This document shows, piece by piece, positions 1-11,600 of a stretch of DNA of 64,000 nucleotides. The stretch spans positions 31,132 through 95,131 of the forward strand of contig RGCL01000003.1 of NCBI GenBank assembly GCA_009919175.1, given 5' to 3'. The stretch's first letter is position 1. Each line of letters opens with the position of its first letter. The translations under genes and the position numbers were made by a program. The DNA comes from Betaproteobacteria bacterium. Its GTDB lineage: Bacteria > Pseudomonadota > Gammaproteobacteria > Burkholderiales > Burkholderiaceae_C. The notes beneath the pieces are model-generated. The model was not told the DNA's origin. It searched no databases and saw only the letters and a program-made list of their open reading frames with translations.

Positions 1-693
<693 letters not shown>

Positions 694-716
694 GCCCTTT
701 AGAATGACCTCATTCG

Positions 717-755
717 CACGCCCCGCTACCGTTTTCATGTTTGGGGCGTGTTTTT
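717..755 (+). terminator. Hairpin plus T-tract between guaB and guaA
   Basis: CACGCCCC (717-724) pairs perfectly with GGGGCGTG (743-750) around an 18-base loop and is followed directly by TTTTTC. This is the form of an intrinsic terminator. It sits 12 bases before the guaA start codon, so it would either end guaB transcripts or act as a partial terminator that sets the guaB/guaA ratio. Function is inferred from structure only. Confidence 0.6.
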
Positions 756-767
756 CATTGGCGCAGC

Positions 768-2384
768 ATGTCACACCAAAAAATCCTCATCCTCGACTTC
801 GGCTCCCAGGTGACCCAGCTCATCGCCAGGCGTGTGCGCGAAGCCCATGTGTATTGCGAGGTGCACCCTTGCGATGTGAGCAACGATTGGATTCGCCAGT
901 ACGCCGCTGACGGTCAGCTCAAGGGCATCATCCTCTCGGGCTCGCACGCCAGCGTCTACGAGGTCGACGACAAGGCACCCGATGCGGCTTTTGAACTGGG
1001 CATCCCGGTGCTGGGCATTTGTTATGGCATGCAAACCATGGCGCAGCAGTTGGGGGGCAAAGTGGAGCCAGGCCACACCCGTGAGTTTGGTTATGCCGAG
1101 GTCCGCGCCCATGGTCACACCGAGTTGCTGCGGGGCATCCAAGACTTTGCCACCGAGCAAGGCCACGGCATGCTCAAGGTCTGGATGAGCCACGGCGACA
1201 AGGTCACGGCCTTGCCACCGGGCTTCAAGGTCATGGCTTCAACGCCAGCCTGTCCCATTGCGGGCATGGCAGACGAGTCACGGCACTTTTATGCCGTTCA
1301 ATTTCACCCCGAGGTCACCCACACGGTTCAGGGCAAGGCCTTGCTCGAGCGCTTTGTGCTGGGCATTTGCGGGGCAAAACCCGACTGGGTCATGGGCAAC
1401 TACATCGAGGAAGCTGTGGCCAGGATCCGCGAGCAAGTGGGCGATGAAGAGGTCATCCTGGGCTTGTCTGGGGGGGTGGATTCGTCGGTGGCCGCAGCCC
1501 TGATCCACCGCGCCATAGGCGACCAGCTCACCTGTGTTTTTGTGGATCACGGCTTGTTGCGCCTCAATGAAGGCGACATGGTCATGGAGATGTTTGCGGG
1601 TCAGTTGCATGCCCGGGTGATCCGGGTGGATGCCAGTGATCTGTTTTTGCGAGAGTTGGCTGGTGTGTCCGACCCCGAGCAAAAGCGAAAGATCATTGGC
1701 CGACTGTTTGTGGATGTCTTCAAAGCCGAGGCGGCCAAACTCAAGGCGGGGGACGACCGACATCAAGGGGCGAGTTTCCTGGCTCAGGGCACCATCTACC
1801 CCGATGTCATCGAAAGCGGGGGCGCCAAGAGCAAAAAGGCCGTCACCATCAAGAGCCACCACAACGTGGGCGGCTTGCCCGAGCAACTGGGTCTCAAACT
1901 GCTCGAACCCCTGCGCGACCTCTTCAAGGACGAGGTGAGGGAGCTGGGCGTGGCCCTGGGCTTGCCTCGAGACATGGTGTATCGCCATCCTTTCCCCGGT
2001 CCCGGCCTGGGTGTTCGCATCCTGGGCGAGGTCAAAAAGGAATATGCCGACCTGCTGCGCAAAGCCGACGCCATCTTCATCGATGAATTGCGCCAATGTG
2101 TGGACAGCGCCAGTGGCAAGAATTGGTACGACCTCACCAGCCAGGCTTTTGTGGTGTTTTTACCCGTCAAAAGTGTGGGCGTGATGGGCGACGGCCGCAC
2201 CTACGATTACGTGGTCGCCTTGCGTGCTGTGCAAACCAGCGACTTCATGACCGCCGATTGGGCTGAGTTGCCCTATGCGTTGCTTAAAAAGGTTTCGTCG
2301 AGGATCATCAATGAGGTCAAAGGCATCAATCGAGTCACGCTTGATGTGAGCAGCAAACCGCCTGCGACCATCGAGTGGGAATGA
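768..2384 (+). CDS. guaA: GMP synthase (glutamine-hydrolysing)
   Basis: Converts XMP to GMP using ATP and the amide nitrogen of glutamine. The ATG at 768 gives [14 protein letters not shown], the canonical N-terminus, and a 538-residue product of normal length. An in-frame TTG at 741 would add nine residues but lies inside the upstream hairpin and is rejected. The N-terminal class I amidotransferase domain (about 1-200) has the nucleophile elbow GICYGMQ and the His/Glu pair in FHPEVTHT. The ATP pyrophosphatase domain has the PP-loop [10 protein letters not shown]. The dimerisation domain ends in the conserved KPPATIEWE. It follows guaB and is the last housekeeping gene before the giant secretion locus. 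Confidence 0.98.
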   Translation: MSHQKILILDFGSQVTQLIARRVREAHVYCEVHPCDVSNDWIRQYAADGQLKGIILSGSHASVYEVDDKAPDAAFELGIPVLGICYGMQTMAQQLGGKVEPGHTREFGYAEVRAHGHTELLRGIQDFATEQGHGMLKVWMSHGDKVTALPPGFKVMASTPACPIAGMADESRHFYAVQFHPEVTHTVQGKALLERFVLGICGAKPDWVMGNYIEEAVARIREQVGDEEVILGLSGGVDSSVAAALIHRAIGDQLTCVFVDHGLLRLNEGDMVMEMFAGQLHARVIRVDASDLFLRELAGVSDPEQKRKIIGRLFVDVFKAEAAKLKAGDDRHQGASFLAQGTIYPDVIESGGAKSKKAVTIKSHHNVGGLPEQLGLKLLEPLRDLFKDEVRELGVALGLPRDMVYRHPFPGPGLGVRILGEVKKEYADLLRKADAIFIDELRQCVDSASGKNWYDLTSQAFVVFLPVKSVGVMGDGRTYDYVVALRAVQTSDFMTADWAELPYALLKKVSSRIINEVKGINRVTLDVSSKPPATIEWE

Positions 2385-2394
2385 GCGCAGATCC

Positions 2395-2467
2395 CATGCC
2401 TGGACGATCGACTCGCGAGTTGAATTCATAGGCATGCATCTCTATTAAAAAAAGATGTGTTTTTAAT
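2395..2467 (+). terminator. Inverted repeats downstream of guaA (possible terminator)
   Basis: The 251-base gap between guaA and the giant gene is clearly more AT-rich than its surroundings. CATGCCT (2395-2401) pairs with AGGCATG (2430-2436) around a palindromic ACTCGCGAGT (2411-2420). A second, AT-only inverted repeat, ATTAAAAA/TTTTTAAT, follows at 2444-2467. Together they could terminate guaA transcripts, but neither is a textbook GC stem with a T-tract. The promoter of the giant gene must lie in the rest of this gap (about 2470-2630); I could not find a convincing -35/-10 pair. Confidence 0.3.
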
Positions 2468-2635
2468 TCATTTTATTCCCCTCAAGCCCTGGCATCTGGC
2501 ACCGATTTCATTGGTGTGGAGCCTGCACTTTGATCCGCACTGTTTACAAGTTATTTCATATCGAGCCGATGGGCTTTAACTCATGAGCTAATGACCGATT
2601 ATCGATTCGTCCTAAGAAGTACGAGTTGAGTCGGC

Positions 2636-5600
2636 ATGAAGAAGTTCAACCCCCTGTCATGGCTTTTGCCCAGCAAAAGCGAAGCCTCTGTTGATGCATT
2701 GGCCCAATCTGTTTCCTTGCTCCAATCCTGGTTGGATGCAGGCATTCAGGTGGTGCGCTCTGGCGGCGACGCCTTGCTCATCCATCCCGATGGGAGCGTC
2801 GAGCGCGTCGATGATTTCTTCGTTTCAGCCAACGAATTGCTCAACAGTGAACTCGCACATGATTTGACTTTGGCATGGAGCCAGCTGCTTGGGCAAGTGG
2901 ACACCCAGCAGCCCATTCTCCTCGCTCAAAACACGGCACCTGGCGCAACGGCTTTGGACTCCGGCGCGCTGGCACCCTCTGCACCTGCCCCCATCGACTC
3001 GGTGACCAACCCGGTGGCTGCCACCCCCATTGCCAAAGTCAGCGAAGTGTTTGGCATTGTGCAGGTGGTTCGCAATGGTGAAGTCTTGGTTCTGTCTGCT
3101 GGTGCAGACATTTTCCTGGGCGATGTGGTCAACACTCAGGCCAACTCCAGGGTCAAACTGGAATTCAATGCGAGCAAGGATGCAGCGGTCTCCGGCAATA
3201 GTGCTTCGATTGGGGATCAGAGTAAGGTGACCGTGACCGGGCAATTGGAGAACAAGGCCCCCGGTGTTGTTGAAGTCACCGCCATCAACCTCAAGGTGGA
3301 TGCGGGTCAAGTCAATGTGGATCGCCCCTCCACCCAGCAGGTTCAAGTCCAAGTGTTGACCCCCTCCGGCCGCATCGAAGTGCCCCAGGTGGGCGTGGCC
3401 GTCAATGTTCAGGCTCAGACTGGGCAGACGGCTGTCAATGCCCTGGCTGTGCCCCCTGCCACCGCGCCTGGCGCGCCAGGCTCAACGCAGGCAACCGGTG
3501 CCACACCTGCTGCCATTGCTTTGATCACTCCAGATGGTCGCATTCAGCAAATTGCCCTGACACCTACTCCTCAGGTTCTTGCTGCCGCTCCAGCGGCCGG
3601 TAATGCAGACGCCCAGGCTCCAGCGGCAGGTCAAGCCCCAGTTGCCGGTCAAGCCCAAGCAGCAGGTCAGGCACCAGCGCCTGCTGCCGCTCAAGCTCAG
3701 GCTGCGGGTCAGGCCCAAGCGCCTGCCGCCGCTCAAGGTCAGGCTCAAGCCCAAGTTCAAGCTGCTGGCCAGGCTGCGGTGGACGCAGCGGCACCCGTTG
3801 CAGGCCAAGCGCCTGCTGCCGCTCAAGCTCAAGCTGCGGCTCAAGCCCAAGCTGCAGGTCAGGCTCTAGCGCCAGCTGCGGGTCAAATTCAAGGTCAGGC
3901 TCAGGCTCAAGCGCAAGCCCAAGTTCAAGTTCAAGTTCAAGTTCAAGTTCAAGCTGCTGGCCAGGCTGCGGTGGACGCAGCGGCACCCGTTGCGGGCCAA
4001 GCGCCTGCTGCAGCACAGGCACAGGCTGCCGCTCAAGCTCAAGCGGCAGGTCAGGCTCTAGCGCCAGCTGCGGGTCAAATTCAAGGTCAGGCTCAAGCCC
4101 AGGTGCAAGCCCAAGTGGCTGGTCAGGCCGCTGCTGCTCCTGAAGTGGCAGGTCTGGTTGTGCCGGGTGTGAATGCCCCCGTCAATGCCGTCCCGTTGGC
4201 TCAGGCCAATGTACCTGCTGCCAACCCCGTTCAAGTGCCTCAGGCCAACCTTGCTGCTGCCAACCCCGTTCAAGTGCCTCAGGCGAACCTGGCTGCTGCC
4301 AACCCCGTTCAAGCGCCTCAGGCGAACCTGGCTGCTGCCAATCCGGTTCAAGCACCCCAGGTTCCCGTGTTCAATGCTCAGGTGCCAGCGCCAGCAGCCC
4401 TCAATCCCTTGGCCGGCCCCGTCATCAGCCCCATTGCAAACCCAGTGGTGAATGCGGCCGCGCCTGCCTTTGCGCCGGTGATCCCCAACCCAGCTGTGGC
4501 CGTTGCTCCCCAGGTTCCGGCCTTCCAGGCAGCTCCAGCTGCTGTACCTACATTCACATCGCCTTTTGCTTCCCCCTCGGTGGCCGCACTGGCTCCCTTC
4601 TCCGGCTCCGGGGTGACCTCGTCGCCCATCAGTGGCATCAAAGCGGCCGCACCTTTTTCAAGCCCTGTTCAAGCGGCCAGCAACAACCAGGCCACCCAGT
4701 CGGTGGTGAATGTGCCTGCGCCTGCTCCATCTGTGGTGAAACCTGCTGCACCACCTCCTGCGCCGGTGGTCAAAGCGGAAAACAACGGGATTCCTCCCCC
4801 GGTGATCCCTGAGCTGAGCCTGGCCCCAGGCTCGGTCCAGTTCGATGGCACTTCCAAAATTGCCGTCACCATCAATTTGTCGCAGCCAACGCGAGTCGCT
4901 GTGGAGGCGGATTTGACGCTCAAAGCCCTGCTGAGCTCCGGTGGCGAGGCCTTATTGGGTGAGAACGACTTCCATGTGGTCATTCCAGCTGGTCAATCCA
5001 GCTACACGGTGACCCTCAATGCACCAGCCAACTTCATGACCCTGGTGCAAAACCTGGGCTTTACCCTGGATGCAGAGCTGGTTTCGGGTACCAATACCCA
5101 AGGTGGAACAGATGCCGTGACCTACGCCGGTGCGTCCATGTTCACCACCAACCCTGGCGTTTCCGGGGTGAGCCTGGTGGCGCCCACCAATGGTGAGCCC
5201 CTCATCAATTTGGCTCAGATTCAAACCCTCGCTACAGATCCTGGCTCCAACGGGCCGGTGGCATTGAGCCCGCAAGACATTGTGGACTTGGCTGGACAAG
5301 GGGCATCGGTCTCCATTGAGGGTGGAGCAGGTGAGGATGTTGGCTTGGCCAACGATGCCAACAACCCCGGCGAGCAAGTCTGGTTCCGCCTGCCGGGCAG
5401 CGATGCCGCTGGGTTTGATGCCTACAGCAATGGTTCGGTCACTGTTCAAGTCAAGGAAGGCATGAACGTAGGCTCATTGGTGGCGGGTTCGACCTCGGCG
5501 GAAACGGTCCGCGGCGGCGTGGGCAACGACACTTTTGACGGTGGAGCGGGTGTCGATACCCTCAACCTCACTGAAGTACTGACCGGAGCCAACACCTGGA

Positions 5601-8600
5601 CCCCGGTGACGCAGGGCTTGAGCGTCAACCTGGGTGCAGGCACCCTGACCGACACCACCGTGGGTGGTTTGGGCAACGATGTGATCCTCAACATGGAGAA
5701 CTTGGTCACGGGCGCGGGGGACGACACCCTGGCTGGCTCGGTATTCAGCAACGTGCTGGACGCTGGTGCGGGCAACGACGTGATCGACGCAGGTGCGGGC
5801 AGTGACACCGTGCTGGCCGGGGACGGCAATGACTCGGTGTTGGCCAGCGTTGGCAATGACTCCCTGGACGGTGGCAATGGCACCAACACCTTGCAAGCCA
5901 TTCAAACCCAACTCATCAATGGGGTGGTGACCGATGTCACGGGCAACCTCAACGTGGACATGGCTGCAGGCACGCTCACCGACACCAGCACAGGCGGTTT
6001 GGGAGCGGACAGTTTCACCAATTTCAGCAGTTTGCAAACAGGAGCTGGTCAAGACACCATCGCTGGATCTGCCACCAGCGATGTGATTGACTCTGGCGCG
6101 GGCAACGACAGCATGGACGGTGGTGCAGGTGACGACACCCTGTCTGGTGGCGCAGGCAACGATGAAGTCCTAGGCGGTGCCGGTGCCGATGTGATCGACG
6201 GCGGCGTAGGCAGCGATGTGCTCGATGGCGGTGAGGGGGCAGATTCGGTCTCTGGCGGTGTGGGCAACGACACTTTGCTCGCGGGTGCTGGCAACGACAC
6301 CCTGGTGGGTGGGGATGGCATTGACACCGTCAATGCCGTGCAGCTAGCCCTGGTCAACAACGACATCACCGATGTCACGGGCAACCTGCAAGTGGATTTG
6401 TCCCAGGCCAATGGGACCTTGACGGACACCTCACAAGGTGGAACGGGCACGGATACCTTGATTGGCATAGAAAACGTCACCACAGGCAAGGGCAATGACA
6501 CCCTGGTGGGTTCTGCCGGTAGCAACGTCCTGGATGCAGGCGCGGGCAACGACACCATTGATGCTGGCGCTGGCGACGACACCGTTTTGGCTGGTGTGGG
6601 CAATGATTCCATCCTGGCCGGTGCAGGCAATGACTCCGTGGACGCCGGCGTTGGCAACGATGTCATCGATGGCGGCATAGGCAACGACACCTTGTTGGCC
6701 GGTGACGGCAATGACAGCATTCAAGCCGGAGCGGGCAACGACAGTCTGGTGGGCGGATCGGGTGTCGATACGCTGGTGGCCAAAGTCACCCAAACGGTGA
6801 ACAACGTCACCACCGACATCACGGGCAACCTGGTGATCAACATGGCGAGCGGCACGCTCACCGACACCACGGTGGGCGGCTTGGGCACAGACAGCTTCAG
6901 CCAGATTGAAAACCTGCAAACTGGTGCAGGCAACGACTCAATTGTGGGCAGTGCTGTGGCCAACGTCATCGATGCGGGTAACGGCAACAACACCTTGGAC
7001 GGCGGCGGCGGTGCGGACACCTTGACAGGTGGCACGGGCAGCGATGTCTTTGTGTATGACGCCGCTGACAGTGTGGTGGGTGGAGCTGGCACGGGCGTGG
7101 ACACGTTGCGCATGGCAGGACCCAGCATTGACATGACCACGGCAAGCGGCTCCTTCACCGGCATTGAGGTCATTGATTTGTCCACCGATTCGGGCAACAA
7201 CCACCTGACGTTGGACCTGGACAATGTCCGTGACATGGGCGGTGCAACCAATCCCGTGGTCAAGATCACGGGCAATCCAGGCGATGAGGTCACCCCTTCA
7301 GGGAACTGGAGCCGCAATGCCGCTCAGGATGTGGCCGGTTTCCAGGCCTACACCAATGGCTCGGCCACATTGCTGCTTGACAATGATATTTTGGTGGTGG
7401 GCGAAAGCGTGACTGCCGATCCCAACGCCAGCGCGGCGACCCTGCTGCAAGGTCATGGTCTGAACGACACCATCACCTCAGGCGCACTGGCCGACACCCT
7501 CGAAGGCGGTGCGGGCAACGACACGCTGCTTGGCGGTGGAGGCAACGACATCTTGGTGCTGGACGTCTTTGACGCCGTGGTTGACGGCGGCAGTGGCTTT
7601 GACACCTTGTCGGTGCGTGAGTCGGCTGCAGATCTGACTGCAATTGCTGGCAGCTTCAGCAATGTTGAAGCGGTGGATTTGCGGGGCTTTGACAGCAACA
7701 CCCTGACGGTCGATGCGGCCGCAGTGGATGCCATGGCCACCAATAACGTCTTGCGCATCAACGGCGAAGCCGATGACAACCTGGTTTTGGTGGGCATCTG
7801 GACGGCAGTGGGCAGTCCCGAATTGTCCGGTGGCACAGCCTTTCAGACCTACACCAGCTCCAACAACGGAACCCCGGTCACCATCGAGGTGGACACCCGC
7901 ATCAACCTGCTACAAAACCAGCCGGGCACGGTGGGTGCAGATACGCTCACAGGTTCGGGCAGCGCCAATGAATTTTTCTCGGCGGGTGATGGCAACGACA
8001 GCATCAGCGCAGGCGACGGCAACGACTTGTTGCGCGGCGGCTTGGGCGATGACACCCTGGTCGGTGGCAGTGGCAGCGACACGGCCGATTTCGGTGGCAA
8101 CTCGACTGGCGTCATTGTCAACCTGAGCAACTCGCCTGCGAACGCCAACCTGATGGTCAATGGCACCAGCACGGCGGTGACCGTCGCGGGCGGCACTGCG
8201 CAGGGCGACGGCACCGACACCTTGAGCCAGATTGAAAACGCCAGTGGTGGCTCTGGCAGCGATTTGATCATTGGCAGTTCAAGCAATAACCAACTCACCG
8301 GCGGCGACGGTGCCGACACCCTGAAAGCAGGAGATGGCACTGACACCGTGTTCGGTGGCTCAGGCCCGGATTCCGTCCTCGGCGAGGCGGGCACCGACTG
8401 GATCGATGGCGGCATTGGGGATGACACACTGGTCGGCGGCACAGGCGCAGACACCGTATTGGGTGGCAGTGGCTCCGATAGCGTGTTGGGAGATGCCGGA
8501 ACGGATTCCCTGGAGGGCGGAGAAGGCGATGACACCTTATCGGGCGGCGCAGACGCTGACTCGCTCCTTGGGGGCGAGGGTGTAGACAGCCTGCTGGGTG

Positions 8601-11600
8601 ATGCTGGCACAGACTTGCTCGACGGCGGCATCGGCGCAGACATCCTGGACGGTGGTGCCGACAACGACACATTGATTTATGACGCTGAGGATTTGTCGGT
8701 CAGCGGCGGATCCGGCAATGACACCTTGCTGGTCTCACGCTCACCCGAAGTGGACCTCTCTACCGGCCCCGTGTTCAGCGGGATCGAGACCGTCAGCATG
8801 GCAGGCAGTGGTGCCAACAGCCTCATCCTCACCCGCGCAGCGTTTGAGCGCACCGATGCCAACAACCAGGCCGTGGGCCTGACCTCTCCGGTGGTGATCC
8901 AGGGCGACGATGTGGACACCCTGGTGTTGTCTGGCGCCTGGATCAAAAACAGCACCCCAGATGCCAATGGCCTGATCGAATACACGATTGCAGGCACAGC
9001 CCCCAACACCAGCTTCACGGTCAAGGTCAATCCGGATGTGCAGGTGGTCAAACGCATCTCTGGCGATGGCCAGCTCGACGGCACGGGCGCAGGCGACCTG
9101 GTGCTGGCTGGCACGGGTGATGACTCCATCAACGCTGGTGGTGGCGATGATTCGGTGATTGGTAGCGCTGGCAACGACACCATTTTGGGTGGCGTAGGCA
9201 CCGATACCCTGGACTACTCGGCAGCCACCGCGCCCATGACCATCAACCTGGGCAGTGGCGGTGCCATGGGCAGCGCAAGCGACTCGGACAACAGCACTGC
9301 ATCAGGTGCCCAAGGGTCGGACGTCATCTCTGGTTTTGAAAATCTCATCGCCGGTGCGGGCAATGACACCGTGACTGGCAACGAGCAGTGGAACAGCATC
9401 GTGGGCGGGGCAGGCAATGATTCCATCTCCGGTGGGTCGGGTCAGGACACCCTGTTGGGTGGCACCGGCAACGATGTGCTCGACGGCGGTTCTGATGCCG
9501 ACACCCTGGTGGGCGGATCTGGCAACGACACCCTGATTGGCGGCGCAGGCATCGATTTGGTGGATTACTCCACTGTCTCGGGTGGGTTGACGATCAGCTT
9601 GGCCAATGGCACCAGCACCGATTCATCCGGCGCCAATGGCGTTGGCAGCGATGTCTTGACGGGCATTGAAAACATCACGTCTGGCAGCGGCAATGACGCC
9701 ATTGCAGGCTCCAGCGAAGCCAACATCATCATTGGTGGCGCGGGCGAGGACACCATCTCCGGTGGCGCGGGCAACGACACCCTCAGCGGTGGCGTGGGCA
9801 ACGACACCTTGGACTACTCCACCAACACCAGCTCCCAGGGCGTGGTGGTGAACCTGGCCAACAACACCGCCAGCGACGGTATGGGTGGCACAGACGCATT
9901 GTCCAGTTTTGAATCTGTCAGCGGTGGCTCGGGGACCGACTCGATCACCGGCGACTCAGGTGCCAACTTGCTCGAAGGCAATGCGGGTCAGGACACCATT
10001 GACGGTGGGGCAGGGGACGACATCCTCTCGGGCGGCGTGGGGGGTGACTCCATTCTTGGTGGTGCCGGTAACGACGTTCTTCTTGGCGGGACCGATGACG
10101 ATTGGTTGCGCGGCGGTACGGGCAACGACAACCTCGTGGGCGGTGAAGGCACCAAAGACACGGCTGATTTTTCAGATGCCAATGCCAGTGTCACCATTCA
10201 ACTCAGTGGGGGAGCTGGCACTGCAAGCTCCAGCAGCACGGGAACCGACACCTTGTCGGGCATTGAAAACCTGGTGGGTGGATCAGCCAACGACACCCTG
10301 GGCGGCGACACCGCCGACAACCTGATTGCAGGTGGCGGCGGCGCCGATTCCATTGCCGCAGGCGCGGGCAGTGACACCTTGCGTGGCGGCTCCGGCAACA
10401 ACAACGACACCCTCAGCGGTGGCGATGGCATCGATTTGCTGGATTTGCAGGAGCTCACAGGCCCCTTGGTGGTCAACCTGGGCACGAGAGCGGTGGCTGG
10501 GTCCTTGAGCGGTTCTGCCGTGACTGTCACAGGTGGATCATCTCAAGGCGATGGCACCGATGTGCTCTCTGGCATTGAGAACTTGCTGGGCTCTGGCAGT
10601 GGGGACACCCTGGTGGGCAGTTCAGGTGCCAACGTGATTGACGGTGGCAGCGGTGCAGATGTAATCCAGGCCGGCATGGGCAGCGATCAGGTGGTCTTCG
10701 ACGAAAACGATGCCAAAGTACAAGGCGGCGCTGGCACCAACGATAAATTGGTCATCGGTGCCAGTGAATCCCTGGTGGACCTGACCCTGGTTCAGGATGC
10801 CACTTTCTCGGGTTTTGAAACCATTGACCTCACAGCAGCGGGCAATCAATCGGTCAAATTGTCCGAGGCCGATGTGTTTGCGTTGACGCGAGGCTCATCT
10901 GAAGTGAGCTTCCCGGCCTTGGCCGCCGGTGAAACCTTCACCCTGGCTGGCTTGACCTACATTGCAGACACGGCCACCACTGCGGCTCAGCTGGCGACTG
11001 CATTTGCTGGCTTGCAAAGCGGTGCCACCACAGGTCCGGGCACCAGCACAGGGACCTACACAGGTTCGTTCAAAGGCTTCACCACCAGTCTGGCTGAAGG
11101 CAATGTGCTGACCGTCTCCGGTGCCACCCCGCTGGATGCAGTGGGCAATCTGACCCAGACCAGTGGCACGGGTCATCTGGTGGTCACCTCCCAGGGAGCG
11201 GCGTCACCCGCCACCACCGAAACCACCAGCATCACCTTTGTCGACATGAAGGAAGGGGAGACCCTGAGCATTGCTGGCCTCACCTACACCGCCCCTGCGG
11301 GTGGTGCCACGGGTGCGCAGGTGGCACAGGCATTCCAGAGTCATTCCAATAATTACGCCACCAGCACAGCCCCGCTCAACGGCACCCTCAGCGGCTTTGC
11401 AAGCTCGGCGGCGCTGGGCAATACGGTGATTTTCACCAGTGCCACGGCCAGCACCAACGTCACTGATTTACCGATTTCCGGCACTTCACCCACACTCACT
11501 GTCCCCCCTGTGGCCAGTGGCGTGGGCATTGTGGCCATCAATACACCGGGCACGGCCAGCACGGCAGAAAACGTGGCCGTGACCTTCACCGATCTGGATG

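Larger units (their letters stand above)
3565..4795 (+). repeat. Ala/Gln/Pro-rich low-complexity stalk
   Basis: About 410 residues made mostly of Ala, Gln, Pro and Val ([24 protein letters not shown], then looser Pro/Ala/Phe-rich sequence). It separates the FecR-like N-terminus from the folded extracellular part and reads as an extended linker or periplasm/outer-membrane-spanning stalk. It contains two distinct tandem repeats, listed separately. Low-complexity sequence of this kind varies in length between strains and is a target of assembly error. Confidence 0.85.

Noticed and set aside
2470..2635. Sigma-70 promoter for the giant gene
   Set aside because: TTGATC and TTTACA boxes exist but lack a properly spaced -10 hexamer; not enough to call.
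3565..4110. LapG-type di-alanine cleavage site in the Ala/Gln stalk
   Set aside because: Ala-Ala-Gly occurs many times by composition alone; none stands out in a defined retention module and no LapG/LapD is encoded here.
4378..10530. Many antisense frames rich in Ser-Leu-Pro-x-Pro repeats
   Set aside because: They are the reverse-strand image of RTX codons (Gly-Gly-x-Gly-Asn-Asp) and inherit periodicity from them; no start signals or families.
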